Of a stretch of DNA of 46,228 nt, positions 34,483 through 43,818 are shown piece after piece (the stretch's first letter is position 1; each line of letters starts with the position of its first letter). The position numbers were made by a program, and so were the translations under genes. Below the pieces are notes generated by a model. That model saw only the letters and a list, made by a program, of their open reading frames with translations. It was not told where the DNA came from and did not search any database. The DNA lies in IMG/VR virus record IMGVR_UViG_3300042982_000004, positions 1 to 46,228 of that record, one strand, 5' to 3'. This stretch comes from a virus.

Positions 34483-35820
34483 TTATACTACAGTCCAGAC
34501 AGAACCATCAGAGATAGTCACTGTTGCACCGTTAGCTACTGTGATTGGGCCAGCCGTCATTGCGTTCTGTCCCGCCGAAATTGTATAGCTGTTGTTGATT
34601 GTCTGGTCGTTCAAGTAGAACGCAGCATCGTTACCACCACCAGTTGCACCACCAAGAGAACCCCATGTACTTCCGTTGTTGATTTCAGCACGTCCAATGT
34701 CAGTGTTGAAACGGAACTTACCAGCACCGTTCGAAGAACGTTGGGCAGTTGTACCAGATGGAATCAAAGCAGAACCTGTAGCAGAGTCTTTATCGACAAC
34801 AGACAGAGTGATGTTCGCTGTACCGTTGAAAGACACACCTTGGATTGTACGAGCTGTTTGCAGAGCAGTCGCTGTAGCAGCGTTGATACCAGTCAAGTTT
34901 GTTGGCAGACGAGCCAGAGCGACAGTACCTGTTGTCAGGTTAGTGGCGTTGATTGTGTCAAGAGTTGTTCGTACAGCCAAGGCATCAGCATCGTCCAAGA
35001 TGGTACGTGCAAAGGCCGTGAAAGGCGTTGTAGTGGTTGTATCAACACCAGTCCAGTAAGACAATGTGTTGTTAGCTGTCACTGTAGCTGCAAGGGCTGT
35101 CAGCGTTGCATCAAGAGGTTGCTTGGTAGCATCACCGGCTGCGATAGCTGCATCAACTTCTGCCTTGCTATACGTGTCCAGAGTTGTACGCCATGTTGCA
35201 GCGTCAGCATCATCAAGCAGTGTACGAGAGAAAGCAGATAGAGTTGTGACACCCATAACTGTTGTGCTTGTGAAGTATGGCAGGGCGTTAGCAGCAGCAG
35301 TTACGCCAGACAAGGCTGTCAAGTTTGCATGAGAAGCTTGAGCACCTAGAGTTGTACGGGCGTTTGTGTTTGTTGTGTCATCGAGCAGTGTACGTGCAAA
35401 CGATGTAACTGTCATCAGAGCAGCAGTGCCAGTACCTGTGAAGTATGGAGCACGGTCAGCAGCAGGAGTCAAAGCTCCGATTGCAGCGTTGGCTACGGTG
35501 TAATCTGTGAAAGCTCTCACCCAGCTTGTTAGGGCCACTGGATCGCTGTTAATGCTAGTTGCTGTGGCTTTATAGACAATACCGTTACGTTGTACGTAGC
35601 TCTTGTTGATCTGGTATTCAGTGAACTGATCCCACTCTGGAATACCCTTCTGCAAGATGTAAGCAATGTTTTGGTCTTGACGGTTTTCAAACCAGTTCCA
35701 CCATTGACGTGGAACAACTTCAACACCCCAACCAGCAGCGATCTTAGCGGCATCAGGTGCAATCTTGTCACCAGAGGACGCCCATACATCCGTCATGTCC
35801 ACTTTTAGAAAATCTGTCAT
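34483..35820 (-). CDS. Tail fibre with anchor domain
   Basis: A 445-residue protein. N-terminal anchor (W-A-S-S-G-D-K-I-A-P, N-W-F-E-N-R-Q-D-Q-N-I-A, G-I-P-E-W-D) as in 29766-31247. The middle contains repeats with F-A-R-T-L-L-D-D and R-T-T-L. The C-terminus is a short Gly-rich shaft ending in a beta-rich cap with no obvious receptor fold. It is the first gene of the fibre cassette, directly after the DUF2612 baseplate gene, so it is likely the baseplate-proximal fibre. Confidence 0.8.
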   Translation of the reverse strand: MTDFLKVDMTDVWASSGDKIAPDAAKIAAGWGVEVVPRQWWNWFENRQDQNIAYILQKGIPEWDQFTEYQINKSYVQRNGIVYKATATSINSDPVALTSWVRAFTDYTVANAAIGALTPAADRAPYFTGTGTAALMTVTSFARTLLDDTTNTNARTTLGAQASHANLTALSGVTAAANALPYFTSTTVMGVTTLSAFSRTLLDDADAATWRTTLDTYSKAEVDAAIAAGDATKQPLDATLTALAATVTANNTLSYWTGVDTTTTTPFTAFARTILDDADALAVRTTLDTINATNLTTGTVALARLPTNLTGINAATATALQTARTIQGVSFNGTANITLSVVDKDSATGSALIPSGTTAQRSSNGAGKFRFNTDIGRAEINNGSTWGSLGGATGGGNDAAFYLNDQTINNSYTISAGQNAMTAGPITVANGATVTISDGSVWTVV

Positions 35821-35830
35821 GTTTGTTCCT

Positions 35831-36565
35831 TTATGTAATTAGGTTAGATACGATTCCGCCAGTGGACGGATCATTAAGTTCACCCGGTCCCATAGCTCCG
35901 GGGAAACCTTCTGTGGCGAAAACCCTGCCAGATTGGAACTCAGAATATACATAGCTGACACCAATTGGTTTTGGGAGTAGTGTTCCTGCACCACCAAGAT
36001 CGAATAGCAATCCACGCTCTACGTTGTTCAGGATCTTACCGATACCGATACGCACCTCAGCGGGAGCCAACTCTTCAATGGTTACAGTACCAGCACCGAA
36101 TAGAAACTTGTAAGCTTCGATAATGTCTTCAGGTCTGGCGAGTGTTCTGTTCTTGATGATCTTCGCTTTAAGGATCAGTCTGTACTCATCATCAGATGGT
36201 TCACGACTAATACCAACTGGAGCGTTCAAGCTGTACCATTGTCCACCAACTGTAGGGTCAGTAGTAGAACCAAAGGTTTCAGCTTGAGCAGCACCTTCGA
36301 AACCGAAGTAGTAGAACAGATCAGAAGTTACAAGGCCACGTGGTCGTCCCACAATCTCACCAATAACGTCTAGCTGTGCACCAACCGCAGAATCAATGGA
36401 GCGAAGTTGCATTGTATCTTGGATAGTGTTTTGCAGTTCGATCTTACCAGACAGCAAGAGTTGCAAGTATTTATCGTAGACTGGCTTCTGTTTGAATTGT
36501 TCAGTGACACGCGAACGTGCCACATCAAGGAACTCTTCACTAACAAAGGGATTGAGTTCGGACAC
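35831..36565 (-). CDS. Baseplate protein, DUF2612-like
   Basis: A 244-residue protein. L-D-V-I-G-E-I-V-G-R-P-R-G (residues about 65-77) and a helical N-terminus match DUF2612, a baseplate component adjacent to the J-like protein in many myoviruses that connects the wedge to the fibres. It starts with GTG at 36565 behind AGGAGG; no ATG fits. The second half is beta-rich. Confidence 0.8.
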   Translation of the reverse strand: MSELNPFVSEEFLDVARSRVTEQFKQKPVYDKYLQLLLSGKIELQNTIQDTMQLRSIDSAVGAQLDVIGEIVGRPRGLVTSDLFYYFGFEGAAQAETFGSTTDPTVGGQWYSLNAPVGISREPSDDEYRLILKAKIIKNRTLARPEDIIEAYKFLFGAGTVTIEELAPAEVRIGIGKILNNVERGLLFDLGGAGTLLPKPIGVSYVYSEFQSGRVFATEGFPGAMGPGELNDPSTGGIVSNLIT

Positions 36566-36577
36566 TATGTCCTCCTA

Positions 36578-38035
36578 TTAAACGATGTTGATAATAATGT
36601 TATCAGAAGAAATGGAAGCAACCTCGTCAAAGTCGATAGCTAGGTTAGCCGTACCAACTGGAGAAGGAGAGAATCCAATAGTCAAAGAGTTCACAGTGAA
36701 ACCGGGAACAGCGTTGATTGGAGTGTAGAGACGAGAGTAGATCACATCAGAGCTAATGAACAGATTGCTGTGCGAGAAGTTAACCAAGTTTTGTTTGATC
36801 TGTGCAGCAGCATCACCCGGCATAAAGCCAAGGTCAGTGATGGACATTGTAACGTAGACTGGTTTTTCGGTAGGCTGTTCATACGAAATGTTGTGTAGGA
36901 TATCTTGGCTGTCTGTAATCTGCACAGTAGTGTTCCCAACAGATGGAATGCCTGTTGGCTTGTTATCCCAAATAGCTTGTGCAACGTCAGATGGCAGGCC
37001 ACCCAATACGATTGGCAAGAAGCTGTGAGCAGGAACACCTAGAATGTTAGTTGCGTTCGTATCGTTCTCATATACAACAACGTCCACCACTCCAGCAACG
37101 TTACGTAGGGCATCAACGATACCTTCGATAATGTTTTGGGATTGGAAGAATTTGGAGTTACGGAAGCGTTCACGAAGCTCTTCGTCAGTCTCAGTGAGAC
37201 GGCCTGTGGTAGCAGCTACAGGGTTAGAGATAGAATCCCAACCCGGAATAGGTACAGAGATTGTATCGATGGCTAGAGCTTCTTGTGGGAAAGGTCCAAC
37301 AATGTCGTCGACAGCAACAGCCAGTTTTCTAACCTTCTGAACGTTTAGGTTGACGCTCACTGTGAAGGTGGCGACCTGAAATGGGTCGGTCCTAGTAATA
37401 TATAGTCTACCACTAGATTGGTAAGTTGTAAAGGTGCTAGAGAACAATTCTTCAACTTTCGCTTGCAATCCGTTCAGAATTGTAGTGGCTGTTGTGCCAG
37501 AACCCGGAGTTGTGTAGATCGCATCAAGGAAGTTTACACCATCAGTGCTGTAGCTGAATCTGTAAGCTGTGCTGTTGGCAATTGTGTTTGGATATACACC
37601 AATACCAGAAGCGTTAGCCAAGTTCAGGATCACAGGGTTTGCAATACTGAATACTCGTTGTGTTGTGCTGGAGTAAGCCTTACCTTGTGGAGAGCTTACA
37701 GTTGTGTTGAAGTCACCTTCTAGAATTACCTGAGCACGTGTAGGACTTGCAGGAAGGCGTGTGATGCCGCTCAAGGCAACGATGTTGTCTAGTGCGATAC
37801 CGATAGCAGTTGTTGGGTTGAAGCTGTCAAACACTTGCTGTAGGGCTTCCCATAGGGATGCTTCAGCAGGAGCGATAACACCAATCATACGACCAAGTGC
37901 ACCATTATCAGAAACGTCAACAACGTCACCAGCAGGAACCAAGTCAGAGAAGATGGATGCAGCATTAAGTTTGTAGTCAGTCAGAACGTCATCCAACGTT
38001 TTGATTTCCAACCCTTGGCGAGAAAGACCGGCCAT
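36578..38035 (-). CDS. Baseplate J-like protein
   Basis: A 485-residue protein. Key parts: A-L-G-R-M-I-G-V-I-A-P near residue 46, D-N-I-V-A-L-S-G-I-T-R near 83, and E-T-D-E-E-L-R-E-R-F-R-N-S near 280, all hallmarks of the P2 gpJ/T4 gp6 wedge family. It forms the baseplate ring with the gp25-like protein encoded just upstream. GGAGG lies before the ATG. Confidence 0.9.
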   Translation of the reverse strand: MAGLSRQGLEIKTLDDVLTDYKLNAASIFSDLVPAGDVVDVSDNGALGRMIGVIAPAEASLWEALQQVFDSFNPTTAIGIALDNIVALSGITRLPASPTRAQVILEGDFNTTVSSPQGKAYSSTTQRVFSIANPVILNLANASGIGVYPNTIANSTAYRFSYSTDGVNFLDAIYTTPGSGTTATTILNGLQAKVEELFSSTFTTYQSSGRLYITRTDPFQVATFTVSVNLNVQKVRKLAVAVDDIVGPFPQEALAIDTISVPIPGWDSISNPVAATTGRLTETDEELRERFRNSKFFQSQNIIEGIVDALRNVAGVVDVVVYENDTNATNILGVPAHSFLPIVLGGLPSDVAQAIWDNKPTGIPSVGNTTVQITDSQDILHNISYEQPTEKPVYVTMSITDLGFMPGDAAAQIKQNLVNFSHSNLFISSDVIYSRLYTPINAVPGFTVNSLTIGFSPSPVGTANLAIDFDEVASISSDNIIINIV

Positions 38036-38038
38036 TGT

Positions 38039-38401
38039 TTAACCTCCGATAGAAATTGTAATTGGTAGGGATGCTGTGTTATCAGCAACACGAACAGAGA
38101 AGGTCATTGTGTATCCACGTTCCTTTGTAATCTCAGATGTGAAAGAGACAATCTCAATCACTCCCGGATCGGCAGAGATAATCCCTTGGAAGATAAGATC
38201 AACTGTTGGTTTGCTTCTCACCTTACCAAAGATTTGTTGGATGTAAGGAACACCGATTGTAGTGTTCAAGAACCACTCTCCATAGAATGTATAGAGTTTG
38301 ATGCGAAGACGTTGGGCTACAACGTCTGCTTGGTGTTGTGTTACAGGGCAAGCCCCGTTTTGGAAAACGAGGTCGCCAGTTGCGTCTAGTAGCAAGTCCA
38401 T
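38039..38401 (-). CDS. Baseplate wedge protein, gp25/gpW-like
   Basis: A 120-residue protein. The family pattern is D-L-V-F-Q-N-G, V-A-Q-R-L-R-I-K-L-Y-T-F-Y-G-E-W and F-L-N-T-T-I-G-V-P-Y. Known: gp25-like proteins start the sheath assembly on the baseplate; the E-W pair near residue 41 belongs to the conserved E-P-R-like core. It lies between the spike and the J-like gene, as in other contractile tails. Confidence 0.88.
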   Translation of the reverse strand: MDLLLDATGDLVFQNGACPVTQHQADVVAQRLRIKLYTFYGEWFLNTTIGVPYIQQIFGKVRSKPTVDLIFQGIISADPGVIEIVSFTSEITKERGYTMTFSVRVADNTASLPITISIGG

Positions 38402-38403
38402 AG

Positions 38404-39168
38404 TTATACTCCGTTGACAGGACCAGAAGTACCAGTACCAGTTTGAACACCACTGTGAGTGTGTGTATCGAACAGACGCCCGTTGAAGCGAGCTTGACCA
38501 GTCATTGTGTAGTTGCCTGTGTGGATGATGTTACCTGTCCAGTTTGTTGTGCTGGCATTGATGTTCATTGTTGGTGTGTTAATTGTGTAAGACTCTGTAG
38601 CGTTAACCACACCAGTCTTACAGTTCACAGTTACAGCAGACTCAGTGTTGATGATCAAATCACCATTCTGTTTCAGCAGGATATTCACCTCAGTGCCAGA
38701 AGCAATGTTGTGTGCGATACACAAGTCTCTGTTACTCTCATGAGGATACTTACGAATCTGTGGAGTGTTAGGACTCTTTCCGAATGGGAATAGACCGGGA
38801 ATAGCCACAGCGTCTTGGTCACTAAACTTTCTCATATCGTTTGCAATAGTTGGTTCACCAGAGCCAATCTTGAAGTTGTCCATAGATCGTTGGGAGAACA
38901 TTACCCAAACTGTGTCACCAGCATTAATAGGGAAGCTCATCAGTGTTGTTGCACTTCCGGGAAAGATAACTGGTACACCAAGAATCTGTGTAGGCTCTTC
39001 ACCAGTACCATCTTTAAGCAAGGTGTTAACCGAAGGGATAACGTCAACCTTCTGTTGTTCCATGTTCTGGTAAACGTTAACAACCTTGCAAGGGATGGCA
39101 GTGTGGATCTCAGACATGTCAATTCTAAATTGAGTTCTGATGATATCCATAATATCAATATCAATCAT
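38404..39168 (-). CDS. Baseplate spike (Gp138 N-terminal domain, gpV-like)
   Basis: A 254-residue protein. The N-terminal OB-like domain (residues about 25-120, I-P-C-K-V-V-N-V, G-V-P-V-I-F-P-G) fits Gp138/gp45-type spikes. A beta-helix of short strands follows (V-N-A-T-E-S-Y-T-I-N-T, M-N-I-N-A-S-T). The tip is D-T-H-T-H-S-G-V-Q-T-G-T-G, where the H-x-H pattern may bind iron as in P2 gpV. It pierces the outer membrane. Confidence 0.85.
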   Translation of the reverse strand: MIDIDIMDIIRTQFRIDMSEIHTAIPCKVVNVYQNMEQQKVDVIPSVNTLLKDGTGEEPTQILGVPVIFPGSATTLMSFPINAGDTVWVMFSQRSMDNFKIGSGEPTIANDMRKFSDQDAVAIPGLFPFGKSPNTPQIRKYPHESNRDLCIAHNIASGTEVNILLKQNGDLIINTESAVTVNCKTGVVNATESYTINTPTMNINASTTNWTGNIIHTGNYTMTGQARFNGRLFDTHTHSGVQTGTGTSGPVNGV

Positions 39169-40082
39169 ACCAAATCCTCCGCTTGAATTTCAGAACAGAA
39201 GCATTCTACATACCAATCATTCCCACGGAAGTCTCCAGAGAAGCGAGCAGAGTTCACACGGAAGAATCCGCTGATCCACTTAGACTCAAGCTTCACAATC
39301 TTACCGGGAACAATGTCAGTGTTTAGAAGTGCTTTGAATTGTACGCCACGTCTACGTTGTTTATCTTTCTTAGGCTTACGGCCTGTGTCAGATGTGTAGA
39401 ATGGCAGGTCAATCAATCCTGTTGCAGCGTTCAACACAGGAGCAAGTTGAGTGTCTTTAGACAGCAACCCGTTCTCAGATGAAACGTTAAGTACACCAGC
39501 ATTGATGTTGTATTCCAAGTTCTGTGCCTCACAGAGTTTCATAAGCATGTCACGTGGAGTTCCTTTCAATCTCCAACCAAAGATGATTGGGTTGTTCAGG
39601 TTTGTTCCAGTGTAAGCGCCTCTAGCCACTCCCGGCATCTGTGCACGAATCTCTTCAAGCACATCAGCAACTGTTTTACCCGGACTCACCATCTTGGCAA
39701 GTCTCTGGTGATTCAAATCTGTGTATCCCTCTCCGACCCTCAACTGTGTGACATAATCATTACCACTCTTCACTGTGGAAGTTTCAGTAACGTTACCAAC
39801 AACAAGAGTGTGTGCACCAGAATCCTTGTAACCAACTTGGAAGTTGACCTCAAGGTAGTCACTTTCAAGCATCTTAATTTGAGAGTCGGATAGGTTGTAA
39901 ATTTCGATTACAGCAGAGTTGCCATTGTTACGTTTGTTGTCTGCACTCTTGGAAACATCAAACGTGATTTGCCAAGGATTGTCAATTAGGTTGTTACCAT
40001 CCCTGCGTGGGTTCTCAATGAGCAAACCGTTACCTGTCTTGTAATCTCCGATGGTCAGAGAGAAGACCCTATCCTTCTGCAT
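39165..40082 (-). CDS. Baseplate hub protein
   Basis: A 305-residue protein. The pattern I-E-I-Y-N-L-S-D-S-Q-I (residues about 61-71), then V-N-F-Q-V-G-Y-K-D, and the C-terminal G-K-I-V-K-L-E-S fits the gp27/gpD-type hub that joins the tube to the spike. It overlaps the spike gene as ATGA. The basic stretch K-K-D-K-Q-R-R-R-G near residue 240 is unusual for a hub and could be a loop. Confidence 0.75.
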   Translation of the reverse strand: MQKDRVFSLTIGDYKTGNGLLIENPRRDGNNLIDNPWQITFDVSKSADNKRNNGNSAVIEIYNLSDSQIKMLESDYLEVNFQVGYKDSGAHTLVVGNVTETSTVKSGNDYVTQLRVGEGYTDLNHQRLAKMVSPGKTVADVLEEIRAQMPGVARGAYTGTNLNNPIIFGWRLKGTPRDMLMKLCEAQNLEYNINAGVLNVSSENGLLSKDTQLAPVLNAATGLIDLPFYTSDTGRKPKKDKQRRRGVQFKALLNTDIVPGKIVKLESKWISGFFRVNSARFSGDFRGNDWYVECFCSEIQAEDLV

Positions 40083-40085
40083 AAA

Positions 40086-40424
40086 TTACTCCTGATCGTA
40101 GACGTAGAAAAGAGTGAAGAACTCCGACATACTGTTGGACTCTTCTGTGATTTTGTTGGAGATAGTTGAGTTGATAGGAAGCAACAAGAAGAAGCCTGTC
40201 AAACCGTAATCCTCCAAATTGTAGTCAAGGCCCATTGGGTATTGAGGTACTAGAGCATAGCCCAGCAATACTGGTGTCTGATCTTCAAGTCTCAAATCCA
40301 TGTGCCATTGAGAGCACCTTGTATTCCAGTAAAAGGTAAACTGCCAAGACTGCCCCTCAAGGGACAGTCCATAGCGATACTTCAAATCTGGATACAAAGG
40401 CATTTCGACATATACTTGTGCCAT
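40086..40424 (-). CDS. Baseplate plug protein, Pam3 gp18/DUF6983-like
   Basis: A 112-residue protein. F-T-F-Y-W-N-T-R, W-H-M-D-L-R and L-L-G-Y-A-L-V-P-Q-Y-P are typical of the small baseplate protein named plug in cyanophage Pam3, adjacent to the hub. It has two halves that look like a beta sandwich. The function is by family analogy only. Confidence 0.65.
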   Translation of the reverse strand: MAQVYVEMPLYPDLKYRYGLSLEGQSWQFTFYWNTRCSQWHMDLRLEDQTPVLLGYALVPQYPMGLDYNLEDYGLTGFFLLLPINSTISNKITEESNSMSEFFTLFYVYDQE

Positions 40425-40435
40425 TATATCTCCTA

Positions 40436-41221
40436 TTAGGACGCAGCAGAGCTAGAGTCCTGTTTACTGTATGAAGTTGGGTTGTTCTCTGGTGGCGGTT
40501 GTTTAGCAGCATCGCCAGTTGGCTTCTTCACAGTTCCAGTCTTACGACCTTTGTTAGAAGTTTTAACTGTTACTGCTACCTCTTGCAAGTCAGTGAACAC
40601 AACCTGTTCGATTGTCATGTTAGGGAACAAACCCTCACCAGTAGTTTCATCTTCTCTAAAGTTCAAGTTTGTAAAGACACAAGGACCGAACGAATCAATA
40701 ACAAAGTCCTCAAGCAAGTCCAACACTTGGAACTCTTCTTTGTCTTTCCACATTTGAATCAACTCACGTTGAACAGCCTTAGCTGTCTTCGTTTTGTTTT
40801 GTGGAGTGACTGTGGCTACTGGGATCGAAGCTTTTGTCCACTGTGCAACAACCTCTGGAAGAATCTTGTTGATGCTGGACTGGTCACTGATCTTTACTGG
40901 CTTTACAACCGCAGAGTTGTTTGTGTATTGTTTAGATGTTGGCTTATACAAACCATTCTCATCTGTCTGAACATGAGCGCCAGTATCAAATTCAAAGGCA
41001 GGCAGCGAACCTAGATTCGCTGGTCTGTTGAGGTTGAAGTCTGCGTCAGATAGCACACCACTGATATTCAAGATGACGTTATCAGTTGTTGTGTGGTCAG
41101 AGATAAGAGAGCCTGTTGCAACCGGATGTTTGGTCACGGTTGCAGTGTAGGTAACATCGTATGTTGTGATTGCATCGAACCACAAGATATCACCATTGTT
41201 ACGTCTAATCACGATAGACAT
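40436..41221 (-). CDS. Dit-like baseplate/tail protein
   Basis: A 261-residue protein. The N-terminal 190 residues have the Dit-like layout (D-A-I-T-T-Y-D-V-T-Y, H-T-T-T-D-N-V, L-E-D-F-V-I-D-S-F-G, then V-V-F-T-D-L-Q-E-V). The C-terminal 60 are polar and Pro/Ser-rich, probably disordered. It follows the tape measure directly (TAATG), its usual position. Confidence 0.75.
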   Translation of the reverse strand: MSIVIRRNNGDILWFDAITTYDVTYTATVTKHPVATGSLISDHTTTDNVILNISGVLSDADFNLNRPANLGSLPAFEFDTGAHVQTDENGLYKPTSKQYTNNSAVVKPVKISDQSSINKILPEVVAQWTKASIPVATVTPQNKTKTAKAVQRELIQMWKDKEEFQVLDLLEDFVIDSFGPCVFTNLNFREDETTGEGLFPNMTIEQVVFTDLQEVAVTVKTSNKGRKTGTVKKPTGDAAKQPPPENNPTSYSKQDSSSAAS

Positions 41222-43530
41222 TATTGCACCTCCGCTTGTTGTGCTCTAGCTGCACCGAATGCATCTTGGATTGCTTTGTAGGTCAACTCTTGGATGTGTG
41301 GTGCCATTCCATTTGCAAACTCTTTAGGATCTGTTACACCCTCTGGAGCTTTAACTTGCAATGTGATGGAAGGGATTGTGATGTTAGGTGCTGTCATAGC
41401 TGGCTGGCGAGCGCTTTGAGTCATCAAAGGACTTGGAACAGGCATTGTTTCATGCGTTCTGAATCCATTGAGAAGTTGTTCACCTTCTCCCAGTGCATAC
41501 TTGGCTAGCTTGACTCCCGGAAACCTATCGATCACATGTTCCTTATAAGCGTTACCCAAGCCTTTGAAGCCAGCTTGGAAGTCACCACGAAGGATGGCAG
41601 CAATACGATCAAGGCCACTTGCGATGTTATCAACAAGCTCAGACATAGTTCTTAGTACAACGACAAATGGGTTCTCCGTTTTGACGTTACCGAATACATC
41701 TTGATACTTGGTTTTCAATCCATCGAAAGAGATACCAATCTCAGACAGAGCGTTTACAAGGTGATCGAAAGACTGAGACAGAGCATCAATCTGATCCTGT
41801 GCACCCGGAGTTTCAGCAACCATCTGACCGAAGACAGACTTACCATCACGCATGTACGTGAACAAGTCATCCAGTACGAGAGCAGCGGCTGCAACAGCAG
41901 CAATGAACCCACCGAATGGCAGCATGAAGATTCCGATAGCAGCAGCAATAGTGGCTAGTGCACCTTGCGATACACCGAGAGCGTTAGAAAACTTCTCCCA
42001 GTTCTCACCCAACATACCAATCAAACGAATGATGGAGTTGACAGGTTTGATCAAGTATTCAAATGCAGTACCAAGAGCTTTGATAAGTGGTCCGGCTCTT
42101 TCAAGTCCGTCAGTCATTTCAGTAAAGAACGACTTCATACCTCTATCGAATCCACCTTCAGAGAACAGCATTACAGAACGTTCAAACTGGTAGTTCATTC
42201 GTCCTTGTGCAACACGTGTTGTTTCCAAAGATTTAGCATAGGCATCATTCTTGTCAGCAAGCTCTTCCATCAAGCGTCCAAGTTCTGGCAGGATCTTTTT
42301 GGGATCAGCCTTACCCTTCTGCATCATTTCAGAGAAGCCTTTAACGTCAGTACCAGCAGCTTTGGCAAGTAGAGCCATACCACCCGGCATACGTTCAGAG
42401 AATTGCTGTCTTGCTTCTTCAGCCTGAATCTTGTCCTTACCGAACATTTGACTCAAGGCAACCATAGAGCCTTTCATGGCCTCTTTGTCAATACCGTGTA
42501 CAGTACCATACTTGGTAATACCACGGAACATATCCTGAGTACCTTTCACACCAATAGCTGGTGCAGCGGCTTGATAGATAGAAGAGTATTGGGGCATGAT
42601 AGAACGAAGAGTTAGACCTTGTTCTTTAGCCAAGTTGTTCAGGAAGTTTTCGTTAGACTTGAATGTCTGCTCATCGCCGGAGACAGCGTGTAGGCTGTTT
42701 GTAGCAGCGATCACCTTCTGACTGATATCGTTCAACTGACTAACAGCGAACGCGGCTCCTAGACCCGGCAGGGCGCCTCTGGCGAAGCCCATTGCACTAC
42801 TAAGCCCACGATCAACCTGAGAACGACCTCCACCACCCTCACCTCTCGATCCACCACCTCCGTGACGTCTGGCACCAATACGGATATCAAACTGTTCACT
42901 TTGGATAGCAGCACGAATCTCAGCAATCAAGTGTTGCTTGTCAACTTTCAATCTAACTTCTGGCTCAGCTACACGAATCTTCAAAGCACCGATGTTCTTC
43001 TGTGCTTGGATCATTGCACGGCGAAGCTTCTGCACCAATTGGTTGTGGCTGATTTCAACAGACACTTTGATTGGGTTGCGTTCACCAATGATCTTCACTT
43101 CACGACGAAGCTCAGCTTCCATTGCAGACAGACCAAGTTTGATTGGCATATCAATCTGCATCTGACCCATTAGAGTCTTAACAAATCTTTTCTGGTCAAC
43201 CAACTTACTGATATCAACCTTGACATTGCTCAAACGAATTGGAGTCTTGTCTAGGTATTCTTGAATACGTTTGCTCTGTGCAGCGAGGGCTTCGTTCGAT
43301 ACATCAATATTCGTCAGGCTGATTTTAGCTTTAGTTGCTCTGTCGATCTGTGCTCGTAGCGATCTACTATCAAGGGCAACCTTCACTGTGAATTTCTTGT
43401 TGGCAATCGTAGAGAACTCACGGAGCAAGTTCATCACTCCGTTAAGACGTTTCTCAAACGCTACCAGTGGTCGGGCTTCTACGTTAAACTTCAACGTACC
43501 CGTCAGGCGAGCAATTTCCTCTTGTAGCAT
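41221..43530 (-). CDS. Tail tape measure protein
   Basis: A 769-residue protein, modest for a tape measure and so suggesting a short tail. The N-terminal 230 residues are coiled coil. A Gly-rich basic hinge (residues about 225-240) follows, then the tape-measure N-domain core (Y-S-S-I-Y-Q-A-A, Q-M-F-G-K-D, Q-F-S-E-R-M-P-G-G). Hydrophobic stretches around residues 470-560 (A-T-I-A-A-A-I-G-I-F-M-L-P-F-G-G) could enter the membrane during injection. It sets tail length and leaves ahead of DNA. Confidence 0.92.
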   Translation of the reverse strand: MLQEEIARLTGTLKFNVEARPLVAFEKRLNGVMNLLREFSTIANKKFTVKVALDSRSLRAQIDRATKAKISLTNIDVSNEALAAQSKRIQEYLDKTPIRLSNVKVDISKLVDQKRFVKTLMGQMQIDMPIKLGLSAMEAELRREVKIIGERNPIKVSVEISHNQLVQKLRRAMIQAQKNIGALKIRVAEPEVRLKVDKQHLIAEIRAAIQSEQFDIRIGARRHGGGGSRGEGGGGRSQVDRGLSSAMGFARGALPGLGAAFAVSQLNDISQKVIAATNSLHAVSGDEQTFKSNENFLNNLAKEQGLTLRSIMPQYSSIYQAAAPAIGVKGTQDMFRGITKYGTVHGIDKEAMKGSMVALSQMFGKDKIQAEEARQQFSERMPGGMALLAKAAGTDVKGFSEMMQKGKADPKKILPELGRLMEELADKNDAYAKSLETTRVAQGRMNYQFERSVMLFSEGGFDRGMKSFFTEMTDGLERAGPLIKALGTAFEYLIKPVNSIIRLIGMLGENWEKFSNALGVSQGALATIAAAIGIFMLPFGGFIAAVAAAALVLDDLFTYMRDGKSVFGQMVAETPGAQDQIDALSQSFDHLVNALSEIGISFDGLKTKYQDVFGNVKTENPFVVVLRTMSELVDNIASGLDRIAAILRGDFQAGFKGLGNAYKEHVIDRFPGVKLAKYALGEGEQLLNGFRTHETMPVPSPLMTQSARQPAMTAPNITIPSITLQVKAPEGVTDPKEFANGMAPHIQELTYKAIQDAFGAARAQQAEVQ

Positions 43531-43542
43531 ATAGCCTCACTG

Positions 43543-43818
43543 TTATTTATTCTGAGCAGCCTGTTGTGCTTGTTGGATACGTGTCACCTCATCCATTTCA
43601 AACTTTGCATCAAGCATTTCAAGTATGTTGTAAATGTCCTCTACGTTGCAGACAGTTTGCAACTCAACATAACTAGGAAGACCTTTCATATCACTTGTCA
43701 TGATACGGAAAATCTCCCAGTCTTGAGTGTAGCCATCCTGCACCTTCTGAAGACGAGGATGAACTGTCTGTGGCTCCGCGTTAGAGTTTACAGGACGCCG
43801 GAACCTAGCATCTGAAAA
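43543..43818 (-). CDS. Frameshift extension of the tail assembly chaperone
   Basis: This open stretch has no good start: the only candidate is a GTG at 43743 without a ribosome site. It stays open in the -1 frame back to a GGTTTTT site inside the preceding gene. A -1 shift there would add about 90 residues, giving a product of about 203, in the way of lambda G/GT and P2 E/E'. The extension is charged and has a helical, Gln-rich end. It lies immediately before the tape measure, where such extensions are expected. Confidence 0.75.
   Translation of the reverse strand, partial: FSDARFRRPVNSNAEPQTVHPRLQKVQDGYTQDWEIFRIMTSDMKGLPSYVELQTVCNVEDIYNILEMLDAKFEMDEVTRIQQAQQAAQNK

Noticed and set aside
43543-43743. 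Separate gene starting with GTG at 43743
   Set aside because: There is no ribosome site, and the frame stays open upstream into the chaperone gene, which favours a -1 frameshift product.
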